DNA from: DATJPY01 sp035506135 | GTDB lineage: Bacteria; Myxococcota_A; UBA9160; PR03 | Reading direction: 5' to 3' | DNA: 64,000 nucleotides | NCBI GenBank assembly: GCA_035506135.1 | Contig: DATJPY010000088.1 | Coordinates: 1-64,000, forward strand | Part shown: positions 35,088 through 44,700 of the stretch, in pieces | How the letters are laid out: each line of letters opens with the position of its first letter | Numbering within the stretch: the first letter of the stretch is position 1 | The notes under the pieces: generated by a model | Databases searched by the model: none | What the model was told of the DNA's origin: nothing | What the model saw: only the letters and a program-made list of their open reading frames with translations | Translations under genes and position numbers: made by a program

Positions 35088-35962
35088 GCGGATCGCGCAG
35101 CGCCGAGCGATGGCTCGCGCTCGGCGCGCTGGTGGGCCTCGCAGCGGCCGCCGCGGGGCTCGCGATGCGGACGCCGCGCGCGGCGGGGCTGCCCGCCGGT
35201 GCCGTCGCGACCGTGAACGGCACGCCGGTGCGGTCGGTCGAGTACGAGCGCGCCGTCGGCGCGCTCGCCTCCGACCGCCGCACCCCGCTCGACGACGAGG
35301 ATCGCCGCTTCGTGCTCGATCGGCTGGTCGACGAGGAGCTCCTGGTCCAGCGCGCGCTCGAGCTGGGGCTGGTGCGCAGCGATCGGCGGGTGCGCTCCGA
35401 CCTGGTCGGCGCGCTGATCGACTCGGTCGTCGCCGACGCCTCGCAGCACGAGCCGGACGCCGCGGAGCTGCGCGCCTTCTACGACGCCAACCGCGACTGG
35501 TTCGCACAGCCGGGCCGGCTGCGGCTGCGGCAGATCGCCGTCGCAGGCCCTCCGAACCGGGACGACGCGCTGGCCCTCGCGCGCGCAAGCGAGGTCGCCG
35601 AGCGGCTGCGCCGCGGGGAGGCGTGGGACGCCGTCGAGAGCGCGCTCGCCGATCCGCCCGTGGCCCCCGTGCCCGACGACCTGCTGCCGCCGACCAAGCT
35701 CGGGCAGTACCTCGGCACGAGCGCGGTCGAGGCCGCGGCGGCGCTCGCGCCCGGTGCGATCTCCGACCCGCTGCGCGTGGCGGGCGGCTGGTCCGTGCTC
35801 CAGCTCACCCAGCGCGAGCCGCCGAGCACCCCACCGCTCGAGGAGATCGAGGACCAGGTGCGCGCCGAGCTGCGCCGGCGTGCCGGCGACACGGCCCTGC
35901 GACGCTACGTCGAGGAGCTTCGCCAGCACGCCGAGATCCGCGTGGCGGGCGCGCTGCCTTGA
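35084..35962 (+). CDS. PpiC/SurA-type peptidyl-prolyl isomerase-like protein
   Basis: A 292-residue membrane-anchored protein. One N-terminal helix (about residues 10-27, LALGALVGLAAAAAGLAM) is followed by a SurA-N-like region: VATVNGTPVRSVEYERAVGAL, RRFVLDRLVDEELLVQRALELGL. The parvulin-like core appears in RLRQIAV, DDALALARASEVAERLRRGEAWDAVE, GAISDPLRVAGGWSVLQLTQREP. It would assist folding of exported proteins in the periplasm. It starts with GTG inside the dehalogenase stop and ends inside the HupE start (TTGA), so it is coupled on both sides. Confidence 0.85.
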   Translation: MSGSRSAERWLALGALVGLAAAAAGLAMRTPRAAGLPAGAVATVNGTPVRSVEYERAVGALASDRRTPLDDEDRRFVLDRLVDEELLVQRALELGLVRSDRRVRSDLVGALIDSVVADASQHEPDAAELRAFYDANRDWFAQPGRLRLRQIAVAGPPNRDDALALARASEVAERLRRGEAWDAVESALADPPVAPVPDDLLPPTKLGQYLGTSAVEAAAALAPGAISDPLRVAGGWSVLQLTQREPPSTPPLEEIEDQVRAELRRRAGDTALRRYVEELRQHAEIRVAGALP

Positions 35963-37194
35963 GCCGGAGACGGACGGCGCTCGCCCTCGCGGTCGCGCTG
36001 GGCCTCGTCCCGGGCGCCGCGCTCGCGCACGGGCGCAGCCTCTCCTACTCGAGCTGGACGCTCGCGCCCGATGGCGCCGTCGTGCGGCTGCGGGTCCCGC
36101 TCCTCGAGATGACGCGGATCGGCATCGATCCGCTGGCGGATCCGACGGCGCCGGTGCAGATCGGCCGGGTCCTCACGAGCCACGTGCGGCTCTCGAGCGG
36201 CGGGGAGCCGTGCGCGCCCGTCGGTGACCCGCGCCCGACCGCTGCGCCCGAAGGCTGGGCGGTCTTCGAGTGGCGCACCCACTGCAAGGACCCGGGCCCG
36301 CTCGCGATCACCAGCACGCTGCTGCTCGACGTCGCGCCCGACCATTTGCACTTCGCCCGCGCCGAGCTCCCGGGTGGCGAGGTGAGCGAGCGCGTGCTCT
36401 CCGAGGCCGAGCCCACCTGGCAGATCGGCGTGATCGGCGCCGCGGGAGCCGCGAAGCCCGCCGGCACTCCCAAGCTCGAGGGCACGTCGCTGGCAAGCTA
36501 CGTGGTGCTCGGAGTCCAGCACATCCTCTACGGCTCCGACCACCTCGCCTTCGTGCTCGCCCTGGTGCTCCTGGCGGCGAGCCTGCGCGAGGTAGCCGTG
36601 CTGATCACGGGCTTCACGCTGGCGCACGCCGTGACGCTCGGGCTCGCGGTGCTGGGCGCCGTGCGCCCCGCGCCCACGGCGATCGACGCGCTGATCGGCT
36701 TCTCGATCGCGCTGGTCGCCGCCGAGGACGGCTGGCTGCTCGGCGGGCGCGGTCGCGCGGTGCCCTGGACCGTGGCGATCGGGCTGCTCGCGTTGGCGCT
36801 CCTCGCCGCGCTCGGACACGGAAGCGTGCCGGCGCTCGCGCTGCTCGGGCTCGCCCTCTTCTCCTTCTGCCACTTCGGCCTGCTCGATCGCGCCGAGCGG
36901 CCGGCGCGCCTCCGCGCCGCGGTGGCCTTCGCCTTCGGACTGATCCACGGCTTCGGCTTCGCCGGCGTGCTGGCGGAGATGGAGCTGCCGCGCGCGCGCC
37001 TCGCCACCGCGCTGTTCGGCTTCAACGCGGGCGTCGAGCTCGGTCAGCTCGCGGTGGTCGCTGCGCTGTGGCCGGTGCTGGCGCTCCTCGCGCGGGTCCA
37101 GGATGGCCGCTGGCACCGGAGGACCGCGGAGATCGGCGCCGCCGGCATCTGCGGGCTCGGGGTGTACTGGTTCCTGACGCGCGCGCTCGGCTGA
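35959..37194 (+). CDS. HupE/UreJ family membrane protein
   Basis: A 411-residue protein. A signal peptide (ALAVALGLVPGAALA) leads a soluble region of about 150 residues, then six or so helices of HupE/UreJ type: LGVQHILYGSDHLAFVLALVLLA with the family's His/Asp motif, LITGFTLAHAVTLGLAV, and FAFGLIHGFGFAGVLAEM. HupE/UreJ proteins are proposed nickel transport or hydrogenase/urease accessory membrane proteins, but the large exported domain is found in a distinct subgroup of uncertain role. It starts at TTG overlapping the PPIase TGA. No hydrogenase or urease genes are near. Confidence 0.85.
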   Translation: MSRRRTALALAVALGLVPGAALAHGRSLSYSSWTLAPDGAVVRLRVPLLEMTRIGIDPLADPTAPVQIGRVLTSHVRLSSGGEPCAPVGDPRPTAAPEGWAVFEWRTHCKDPGPLAITSTLLLDVAPDHLHFARAELPGGEVSERVLSEAEPTWQIGVIGAAGAAKPAGTPKLEGTSLASYVVLGVQHILYGSDHLAFVLALVLLAASLREVAVLITGFTLAHAVTLGLAVLGAVRPAPTAIDALIGFSIALVAAEDGWLLGGRGRAVPWTVAIGLLALALLAALGHGSVPALALLGLALFSFCHFGLLDRAERPARLRAAVAFAFGLIHGFGFAGVLAEMELPRARLATALFGFNAGVELGQLAVVAALWPVLALLARVQDGRWHRRTAEIGAAGICGLGVYWFLTRALG

Positions 37195-37287
37195 GCCCCG
37201 CGTCGGTTTCCCCGCGCCGTCGCGCCCTTCGCGGCTCAAGTTCGGATCGGCGAAGGCCGAATACCGGCGTCAGGGAGCTCTGGGGGG

Positions 37288-37662
37288 GTGAGCGTCACGA
37301 CGCCCAGGCCCTTCCCGGCGCTCGCCGCGCGCGGAGATCCGAGGATGGCCGGCTCCCAGGCATTCGAGTGGCTGTGCGAGGCGCTGACGACGGGCTCGTC
37401 GCTCGACCGGCTCGAGGCGCGCGGGACCGTCCGCATCGCGATCAAGGAAGCCGGGCTCGAGGCGCGCAGCGTTTCGCCGAGCGAGCTCGCCGTGGTGGTG
37501 CAGCGGATCCTTCCGCGCGAGCTCCGGCAGCGCGGCGTGAACGACGAGGGCACGCTCTGCGACCGCTTCGTCGCAGGACTCCGGAATCTCGAGCAGTCGG
37601 GCGCTCGGCCGGCCGCGGACACGCCGGACGCGATCTTCCGCCGCCTGGGCGGCGAAGCCTAG
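37288..37662 (+). CDS. Small hypothetical protein (124 aa)
   Basis: A 124-residue soluble protein I do not recognise. It is helical in character, with SQAFEWLCEALTTGSSLDRLEARGTVRIAIKEAGLEA, then SPSELAVVVQRILPRELRQRGV and a tail ending AIFRRLGGEA. Coding is supported by regular third-position GC and a GTG start with GGGAG upstream. It sits 93 bp after the HupE gene and ends 4 bp from the convergent enoyl-CoA hydratase gene. Regions such as LPRELRQRGV look like a small regulatory or adaptor fold, but no function is claimed. Confidence 0.7.
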   Translation: MSVTTPRPFPALAARGDPRMAGSQAFEWLCEALTTGSSLDRLEARGTVRIAIKEAGLEARSVSPSELAVVVQRILPRELRQRGVNDEGTLCDRFVAGLRNLEQSGARPAADTPDAIFRRLGGEA

Positions 37663-37666
37663 GACG

Positions 37667-38455
37667 CTAGCGCCCCTCGAAACGCGGCGGCCGTCCTTCG
37701 AGGAACGCGCGCACCCCCTCCTGGAAATCCCGCGTCCGGAACAGCGGCAAGAGCTGCAGGTACACCTGATGGACGTTGGACTCGAAGCCGTCCTCGAGGC
37801 CGAGCCGCATCATCCGCTTGGTCGCCTGCACCGCGAGCGGCGCGTTGGCCGCGATCTCGTCGGCAAGCGCACGCACCTCCTTCTCGAACAGCTCGTGCGG
37901 TACGACCCGGTTCACCAGCCCGAGCTCGAGACACTGCTCTGCCGAGAGCGTGCGGCCCGTGAAGGCGATCTCGCACGCCTTGGCCCAGCCCACCAGGCGC
38001 GGCAGCAGCCACGTGCCGCCGCTCTCCGGCAGCACGCCGCGGCGGGTGAAGGCGGCCGCGAGCTTTGCGCGATCCGACGCGATGCGGATGTCGCAGCCGA
38101 GCGCGAGGTCCATCCCGTAGCCCGCCGCTGCGCCGTTGAGGGCGCAGAGCGTCGGCTTGTCGAGCTGGTGGAGCACGATCGGCGGTGCGCTGCGCAGGTC
38201 GAAGCGCGGCGGCAGCGCCGCCCCGTCGCCGCCGATGCCCTGACCGGTTGCCGCGTCCTTGAGGTCGAGCCCCGAGCAGAATCCCCGGCCGGAGCCGGTC
38301 AGCACCACGACGCGGACGGCGGGGTCCCGGTCGGCCTCGACCAGCGCCTTCGACAGCGCGTCGAGCATCGGGCCCGAGATGGCGTTCAGCCGGTCGGGGC
38401 GGTTCAGCGTGATGGTGGCGACGGCGCCGTCGATCTCGTAGAGCAGCTCGCTCAT
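37667..38455 (-). CDS. Enoyl-CoA hydratase/isomerase family protein
   Basis: A 262-residue crotonase. ATITLNRPDRLNAISGPMLDAL, the oxyanion-hole VLTGSGRGFCSGLDLKD and LCALNGAAAGYGMDLALGCDIRIAS are present. At the catalytic positions, the helix with TRRGVLPESGGTWLLPRLVG retains Glu, so hydratase or isomerase activity is likely. An acyl-CoA ester of fatty or aromatic origin is the expected substrate. It is divergent from a PaaX-type regulator gene, whose family controls phenylacetyl-CoA and similar catabolism, so it may be regulated from the shared 96-bp gap. Confidence 0.93.
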   Translation of the reverse strand: MSELLYEIDGAVATITLNRPDRLNAISGPMLDALSKALVEADRDPAVRVVVLTGSGRGFCSGLDLKDAATGQGIGGDGAALPPRFDLRSAPPIVLHQLDKPTLCALNGAAAGYGMDLALGCDIRIASDRAKLAAAFTRRGVLPESGGTWLLPRLVGWAKACEIAFTGRTLSAEQCLELGLVNRVVPHELFEKEVRALADEIAANAPLAVQATKRMMRLGLEDGFESNVHQVYLQLLPLFRTRDFQEGVRAFLEGRPPRFEGR

Positions 38456-38516
38456 CGGCTCCTCCCGGGCGGGATCGTACAGCGGCCGGCCCCACGGATC
38501 CTCGAGATTACGGGTG

Positions 38517-38545
38517 TGGACGAATATTGGCAGATCTTGTAATAT
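38517..38545 (+). promoter_or_regulatory. Promoter of the PaaX-desaturase operon
   Basis: TGGACG (38517-38522), 17 bp, TAATAT (38540-38545) gives four of six matches at each box with ideal spacing. Six nucleotides then lead to the GTG at 38552, and there is no Shine-Dalgarno. An ATTAC (38507-38511) and GTAAT (38539-38543) inverted pair across this promoter may be regulator half-sites. Confidence 0.55.
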
Positions 38546-38551
38546 CGGCCC

Positions 38552-39433
38552 GTGCCTCGACGACGCCCCCAGCCGCCTGCCCTCCCGAGCGCCCGGCCGC
38601 TCACGGCCCGCAGCTTCGTGGTCGACCTGCTCTCGACCCTGCGCCGCGGCTCCATGCCGGTGCAGGCGCTGGTCGAGTCGGCGGCGCTCTTCGGCATCGC
38701 CAGCGGCAGCGTGCGGGTGGCGCTCACGCGCGCGCTGGCCGACGGGCTCGTCGAGCGCGACGAGCGCGGGCGCTACCGGCTCGGCGAGGCGTCGCGCGCC
38801 GTGCAGGAGCGGGTGGCGGCGTGGCGCCGGCTCGAGGCGCGCGTCCGGCCCTGGAGCGGCGCGTGGATCGCGGTGGTGGCGACGCGGCGCCCCGGCTCGG
38901 GGGCCGCGCGGCGACGGAGCGAGCGCGCGCTACGGCTGCTCGGCTTCCGCGAGCTCGAGCGCGGCCTCGCCGTGCGGCCCGACAACCTGGCGGGCGGCGC
39001 CGCGCGCGTCCGCGAGGAGCTCGTGGCGCTCGGCCTCGCTCCGGGGGCGCTCGTGTGCGAGCTGCGCGAGCTCGATGCGATCTCCGAGGCGCGTGCGCGC
39101 TCTCTCTGGGATGCGAAGGTGCGCGAAGCGTCCTATCGCCGCCTGCGGCGCGCGCTCGCCGCGAGCGCGCGCCGGCTTCCCGAGCTTCCGGAGGCGCAGG
39201 CGATGGTCGAGTCGTTCCGGCTCGGCGGCGAGGCGCTGCGGCTGCTGGCACACGATCCCCTGCTGCCCGAGCCGATCGTCGCGCCGACCGAGCGCGAGGC
39301 GCTCGCGCGCGCGATGCAGCGCTACGACGCGCTCGGCCGTGCGAGCTGGTCCGCCTTCCTGGCGCGCCACGGCGTCCTGCAGCGGAGTGCGCCGGCCGAC
39401 ACCAGGGACATCGCCCGAGGAGGAGTCGCATGA
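38552..39433 (+). CDS. PaaX family transcriptional regulator
   Basis: A 293-residue PaaX-like repressor. The N-terminal winged helix-turn-helix has RSFVVDLLSTLRRGSMPVQALVESAALFGIASGSVRVALTRALADGLVERDERGRYRL. The central and C-terminal parts (residues 85-280) match the PaaX effector and C-terminal domains, with RPWSGAWIAVVA and PDNLAGGAARVREELVALG. PaaX relatives respond to aryl- or acyl-CoA thioesters. The enoyl-CoA hydratase gene is divergent and a fatty-acid desaturase gene overlaps downstream (ATGA), so a fatty acyl-CoA effector is inferred. The GTG start appears leaderless. Confidence 0.9.
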   Translation: MPRRRPQPPALPSARPLTARSFVVDLLSTLRRGSMPVQALVESAALFGIASGSVRVALTRALADGLVERDERGRYRLGEASRAVQERVAAWRRLEARVRPWSGAWIAVVATRRPGSGAARRRSERALRLLGFRELERGLAVRPDNLAGGAARVREELVALGLAPGALVCELRELDAISEARARSLWDAKVREASYRRLRRALAASARRLPELPEAQAMVESFRLGGEALRLLAHDPLLPEPIVAPTEREALARAMQRYDALGRASWSAFLARHGVLQRSAPADTRDIARGGVA

Positions 39434-40476
39434 GCGCCGCGAGCCCGACCTTCGACCAGGCTCCCGATCTCGACGCGGATGCGCGGACGAACGCGGTCTG
39501 GCACGCGCGCTTCTCGCGCGATGAGATCCAGACACTGCTCCGCATCAGCGACCTGCGCGGCGCGGCCTCCGTCGCGCTCGACTGGGTGCTCATCGCCGCG
39601 GCCTTCGCGCTGGTGGCCCGCTGGCCGAACCCGCTCACCGTACTGGTCTCACTCTTCGCGATCGGCGGCCGCCAGCTCGGTCTCGCGGTGCTGATGCACG
39701 AGGCGGCGCACCGCACGCTGCTCTCCGACCGCCGCTGGAACGATCGGGTCGGGAGCTGGCTCTGCGCGTATCCGGTCTGGTCGGACGTGCACGCGTACCG
39801 CGCCTACCACCTGCAGCACCACGCGAAGACCTGGACCGCCGAGGATCCGGACATCGGGCTGGTGATGCCCTTCCCGATCACGCGGTCGAGCCTGCGCCGC
39901 AAGGTGTGGCGCGACCTCTCGGGCCAGACCGGGCGCAAGTTCGCGCGCGGCGCGTGGCGCCGCTCGCTGGCGCGCTGGCGCGCCGGCGATCCCGCCGGCC
40001 GCCGCGCCTTCGTCGGCTTCGCCGTCACCAACGCCCTGCTCCTCGGCGTCCTCGCCGCGCTCGGCCACCCCGCGCTCTACCTGCTCTGGATCGCCGCGTG
40101 GCTCACGACGCACACGCTGGTGACGCGGATCCGCTCGATCGCGGAGCACGCCATGGTGCCCGATCCGCGCGATCCGCTGCGCAACACGCGCACCACGCTA
40201 GCGCGCTGGTGGGAGCGGCTCCTGCTCGCGCCGAACCGCGTCAACTTCCACCTCGAGCACCACCTGCTGATGACGGTCCCGCACTACCGGCTCCCGCGCA
40301 TGCACCGGCTGCTCGCGGAGCGCGGCCTGCTCGACGACGCGCTGGTGACGCGCGGCTACCGCGCGGTGCTCGCGCGCGCGGCGTCGAAGCCGGAGCGCGC
40401 GCCGGCCGCCGAGCGCGATCCGATCCCGCAGCCGGGGGACGAGAGCGCGGCGCCGCCGCGTGTTCCGCCGTTCTAG
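39430..40476 (+). CDS. Fatty acid desaturase family membrane protein
   Basis: A 348-residue integral membrane di-iron enzyme. The three histidine boxes are present: HEAAH near residue 97, HLQHH near 134 and HLEHH near 276, flanked by membrane helices such as VALDWVLIAAAFALVARW and FVGFAVTNALLLGVLAAL. It should introduce double bonds or hydroxyls into acyl chains with a ferredoxin- or cytochrome-type electron donor. An ATG overlapping the PaaX stop, with GAGGAGGAG just upstream, ties its expression to the regulator. The C-terminus is a Pro/Ala-rich tail. Confidence 0.93.
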   Translation: MSAASPTFDQAPDLDADARTNAVWHARFSRDEIQTLLRISDLRGAASVALDWVLIAAAFALVARWPNPLTVLVSLFAIGGRQLGLAVLMHEAAHRTLLSDRRWNDRVGSWLCAYPVWSDVHAYRAYHLQHHAKTWTAEDPDIGLVMPFPITRSSLRRKVWRDLSGQTGRKFARGAWRRSLARWRAGDPAGRRAFVGFAVTNALLLGVLAALGHPALYLLWIAAWLTTHTLVTRIRSIAEHAMVPDPRDPLRNTRTTLARWWERLLLAPNRVNFHLEHHLLMTVPHYRLPRMHRLLAERGLLDDALVTRGYRAVLARAASKPERAPAAERDPIPQPGDESAAPPRVPPF

Positions 40477-40517
40477 GGCGGCCGGGTATCCTCCCGCCTC
40501 CACCAGGAGGCGATCCG

Positions 40518-41336
40518 ATGGCCACTCCCGACCCCTTCCGCGACCGCGTCGCCGTGATCACCGGCGGCGCCGGCGGCATCGGATTCGCGATGGCGCAGGC
40601 CTTCGCCGCCCGCGGCGCGCGCATCGCGCTGGCCGACCTCGACGAGGCGGGCATGGCGGAGCGCGCGAAGGCGCTCGCGGCCCGCGGCGCAGAGGTGATC
40701 TGCGTGCCGACCGACGTCACCCGGCGCGAGAGCGTGGACGCGCTCGCCGACGCGGTCTGGAAGCGCTTCGGCGCCGCGCACCTCGTCTGCAACAACGCGG
40801 GGATCGCGATCGCCGGCCCGCTGCTCCAGGCGACAGAGAACGACTGGCGCCTCACCATGGACATCGACTTCTGGGGCGTCGTGCACGGCGTGAACGCCTT
40901 CGCGCCCCGGCTCATCGAGCAGCGGCAGGGCGGGCACGTGCTCAACACCGCGTCGATGGCCGGGCTCGTCGGAATGTCGTGGCTCGGCGTCTACTGCGCC
41001 GCCAAGTTCGCCGTCGTCGGGCTCTCGGAGGCGCTTCGCCGCGAGCTCGAGCCGCACGGCATCGGCGTCTCCGTGCTGTGTCCGATGATCGTCGCGACGA
41101 GCATCAACGAGAACTCGGCCCGCACGCGCGGCGTCCCGCTGCCGCCGGGGAGCCAGCCGCCGCCGGGAGCGCTCCGGGGCGGCGTGATCGAGGCCGACGA
41201 GGTGGCACGGCGGGTGGTGCGGGGCATCGAGCGCAACGACCTCTACGTGCTGACGCACCCCGAGCAGCGCGACTTCCTGCGCCGCCGCGCGGCGCGCCTC
41301 GACGCGCTGTTCGAGCCGGACCGCTGGGCGATCTAG
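40518..41336 (+). CDS. Short-chain dehydrogenase/reductase (SDR)
   Basis: A 272-residue classical SDR. VAVITGGAGGIGFAMAQAFAARG binds the coenzyme and Asp in ALADLDEAG favours NAD. CNNAGIAIAGP follows. The catalytic Ser is in LNTASMAGLV and the YCAAK pair supplies Tyr and Lys. A substrate-lid extension lies around SINENSARTRGVPLPPG. An AGGAGG precedes the ATG, and a TATCCT hexamer is just upstream. It is probably the last gene of the PaaX-desaturase run or has its own promoter. It ends 6 bp from the convergent LAB_N gene. Confidence 0.93.
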   Translation: MATPDPFRDRVAVITGGAGGIGFAMAQAFAARGARIALADLDEAGMAERAKALAARGAEVICVPTDVTRRESVDALADAVWKRFGAAHLVCNNAGIAIAGPLLQATENDWRLTMDIDFWGVVHGVNAFAPRLIEQRQGGHVLNTASMAGLVGMSWLGVYCAAKFAVVGLSEALRRELEPHGIGVSVLCPMIVATSINENSARTRGVPLPPGSQPPPGALRGGVIEADEVARRVVRGIERNDLYVLTHPEQRDFLRRRAARLDALFEPDRWAI

Positions 41337-41342
41337 CCTTCC

Positions 41343-41633
41343 TCAGGACTGCGAAGGGCTTCCGCTCGCATCGTGCCGCCGGATCAGCACGAGGTTGCGG
41401 ACGTAGACGACGCAGTTCGGCAGGAAGGCCAGCGTGAAGACGGGGTCCTTTCGGTGCACGGCGTAGGCGAGCAGCATGACCGAGCCGAGGATGCTGAGGT
41501 GCCAGAACACGATCGGGACGTAGCTCCGGCCCGCGCGCTCCGAGGCGATCCACTGGATCAGGAAGCGGGCGAAGAACACGGCGTTGCCGAGGAAGCCGAA
41601 GACGAGCCAGGGCGGCGAGTCGTGCCAGTCCAT
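41343..41633 (-). CDS. Lipid-A-disaccharide synthase N-terminal-like (LAB_N) membrane protein
   Basis: A 96-residue protein with three hydrophobic helices, matching the LAB_N domain: WLVFGFLGNAVFFARFLIQWIASERAGRSYVPIVFWHLSILGSVMLLAYAVHRKDPVF and LPNCVVYVRNLVLI. LAB_N proteins are small PQ-loop-like membrane proteins related to an N-terminal segment in some LpxB; their role is unclear, perhaps in lipid or glycan handling. The start at 41633 gives the complete first helix. No other lipid A gene is adjacent. Confidence 0.88.
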   Translation of the reverse strand: MDWHDSPPWLVFGFLGNAVFFARFLIQWIASERAGRSYVPIVFWHLSILGSVMLLAYAVHRKDPVFTLAFLPNCVVYVRNLVLIRRHDASGSPSQS

Positions 41634-41793
41634 GGCGCGCGACCGTAGCCGCCGGGGCCACGGCCCGCCCTGCCGTACCGATGCGTCGCGGCGAACCCTG
41701 CGGGGGCCAGCCCTCACTCCGTTCCCCTGAGGCGCGCCCGCTCTGGTATCGTGGCGCGTTCCCGAGGGCCTTGCGGGAGCGGCGGAGGTGCGA

Positions 41794-44700
41794 ATGCGGC
41801 GCAGGATCGGCTCGGCACGGCTCGGTGTGTCCCTCGGCTTCGGCTCGACCCTCGGACTCGCGTTGCTCGGAGCTCCGTCGCCCATCGCCGCGGACGTGGT
41901 CTTCCCGACCTGTGCCGCGGCCGGCTGCAGCGATCCACTCGACTACGCCTCCTATCTCTTCATCCCGCCGGGCGGCGCGCTGCCGAACGACTACGACCCG
42001 AGCTCGGGCGACGCCTGGAAGTACGCGCCCGACACCGGGATGGACATCACCGGCGTGTGGCAACGCACCACCGGGCGGCCCGACGTCGTGATCGCGGTGC
42101 TCGACAGCGGGATCCGCTGGAGCCAGGCCGACCTCGGCCGCAAGGTCGCGCTGAACCTCGGCGAGCTACCGCTGCCGTCGGGCTGCGCCTCGTACGACTG
42201 CAACGGCGACGGCGTCGTCTCGGTCGACGACTTCCAGGAGGCCTGCAACGCCGACCTGAATCACAACGGCTTCTGCGACGGCGAAGACCTGATCCTGTTC
42301 TACTCCAACGGCAAGGACGACGACGGCAACGGCTACGTCGACGACATCGCCGGCTGGGACTTCTTCGAGAACGACAACGATCCGTTCGACGACGTGAACT
42401 ACGGCCACGGCACCGGAGAGGCCAGCGACGAGGTCGCCGAGGCGAACAACGGCAGCGGCTTCCCGGGCTTCGCGCCGAGCTCGCAGTTCCTCCCGCTCCG
42501 CGTCGGGGACAGCTTCGTCGCCACCGACGGGCCCTTCCTGCAGGCGGTGGTGTACGCGGTCGACCGCGGCGTCTCGGTGATCTCCGAGGCGCTCGGCGCC
42601 GTGAACTCCTCGGCGAACGGGCAGGCGGCGATCGACTACGCCTACGCGCGCGGAATCCCGATCATCGCGAGCGCCGCCGACGAGGAGAGCGGCCACCACA
42701 ACTACCCCGCCAACTACGGCCACACGATCTGGGTGAACTCGGTGCGGAACGGCGATGGCACCTTCACCGACGCCGACGCCAACGGCTACGACCTGCTGAA
42801 CGGCTGCACCAACTACGGCGGCAAGGCCTGGGTCGCGATTCCGTCGGCGTCCTGCTCGTCGGAGGCGACCTCGCGCACCGGAGGGCTCACCGCGCTGCTC
42901 GTGTCGTACGGCAAGAACCTGATCGACCGCGGCCTGTTCACGCCCTATCCGGGCCTCTCGACGCCGTTCTCGGCGGAGGAGGTGCGCCAGCTCCTGCGGC
43001 TCTCGGCGCGCGACGTCGACCACTCGAACGACCCGGAGCTCGTGACCACCAGCGAGGGCGACCTGCTCTCCGCGCTCGTGTCGGCGCCCGCGCTCGGCCT
43101 CACCTTCGGATCGAGCCAGTACCCGACGCAGCCCGGCTGGGACGAGTTCACCGGCTACGGGCGCCCGGAGGGCGTGTCGCTGCTCGACCTGGTGACCCCG
43201 ACCACGATGCCGCCCGAGGCGGATCTGTCGGGGAGCCTGGCCTGGTTCGACCTCGTCGACCCGGTCCGCACGCCGTCGGTGGACGTGGTCGGGAGCGCGC
43301 GTGCAGCGCGGGTCGGAAACCAGTTCCAGTGGGTGCTCCAGGTCGGCTGCGGCGTCCAGCCGGAGACCTACACGCAGATCGGATCGGGCCAGGGCAACGG
43401 CGCGCCGGTCGAGGGGAGCGTGCTGGCGAGCTGGGACGCGGGGTCCACCGCCGCGACGTGCGGCTTCGATCCCTCCGTCCCGGTGACGAACGTCGACGAT
43501 CACACCGTGACGCTCCGGCTGCAGGTCACCGACCTGCTCGGCAACGTGGGCGAGGACCGCCGCACGATCGCGATCGACCACGACCCGTCGCTCCACTTCG
43601 CGCCGCGTCAGCTCACCGGCTCGGGAGAGTCCAGCCCGGTGCTGGTCGACGTGAACCGCGACGGCGTGCTCGACATCGTCCACGGCGGCGGCGACGGCAC
43701 GATCCACGCGATCGACGGCCGGACGGGCCTCGAGCTGCCGGGCTTCCCCGTCCTCACGAATGCGGAGCCCGTGCATCCGTCGCCGGCCTACACCAGCGGC
43801 GCCGTACCGGTGCCGCACGAGGCGGTGATCGGCGCCATCGCCGCGGACGATCTCGACCGCGACGGTCACGTCGAGATCGTGGCGCCCGGTATCGACGGGA
43901 CGCTCTACGTGCTCGACGACCACGGCCGCGCGCGACCCGGCTTCCCGGTCCACACCGATCCCGCCTTCAGCCAGCCCGCCAATCGCGACCAGCTCAACGA
44001 CTCGACGCCCGGCATCGTCTCGGCGCCGGCGCTCGTCGACCTCGATCCTCCGGGAACGGAGCCGAACCTGGAGATCGTGTTCTCGGGGCTCGACGGACAC
44101 CTGTATGCGTATCGCGCCAACGGCCAGCCGGTCGCGGGCTTCCCGGTGCGGCTCGCCGACACGACCCAGGTGAGCATCGACCCCGCCACCGGCAAGGCGA
44201 CGCCGCTCCCCGGTTCCCACACGCGCAGCCGCGCCGCCAAGAGCCTGTCCTCGCCGGCGGTCGGCGACCTCGACGGCGACGGGCGGCCCGAGATCGTGGT
44301 CGCCACCAACGAGGAGTACGACAGCGAGCCGAACAGCTACGCGATCGAATCGAAGCTGTTCTCGCAGCTCGCGCTGGTGCTCGGCCAGGCGAACATCGAC
44401 CAGTTCTCGCTCGACACCAACGGGCGCGTGTACGCGGTGCACGCCGACGGCGCGCTGCACGCGGGCGGTCCGTTCCTGTCCGGCTGGCCGGCGCGCGTGC
44501 CGCTGCTCACGCCCGGTGTCCTCCCGACCGTCGGGACCGGCACGCCCGGCGCGCCGGCGATCGCGGACCTCGACGGCAGCGGCCAGCTCCGCGTCGCGAT
44601 CTTCGGCGTCATCGGACCGGTGACGCTGCTGACGCCGACCGGGCAGCCCGCGCTGGGAACGCTCGGCGGCAAGTCGCGCGTGCTGGGGATCGACTTCTGC

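Noticed and set aside
39430..40476. Beta-carotene ketolase or hydroxylase for the desaturase-like gene
   Set aside because: The three His boxes and length fit fatty acid desaturases, and there are no carotenoid genes nearby, though the substrate is not proven.
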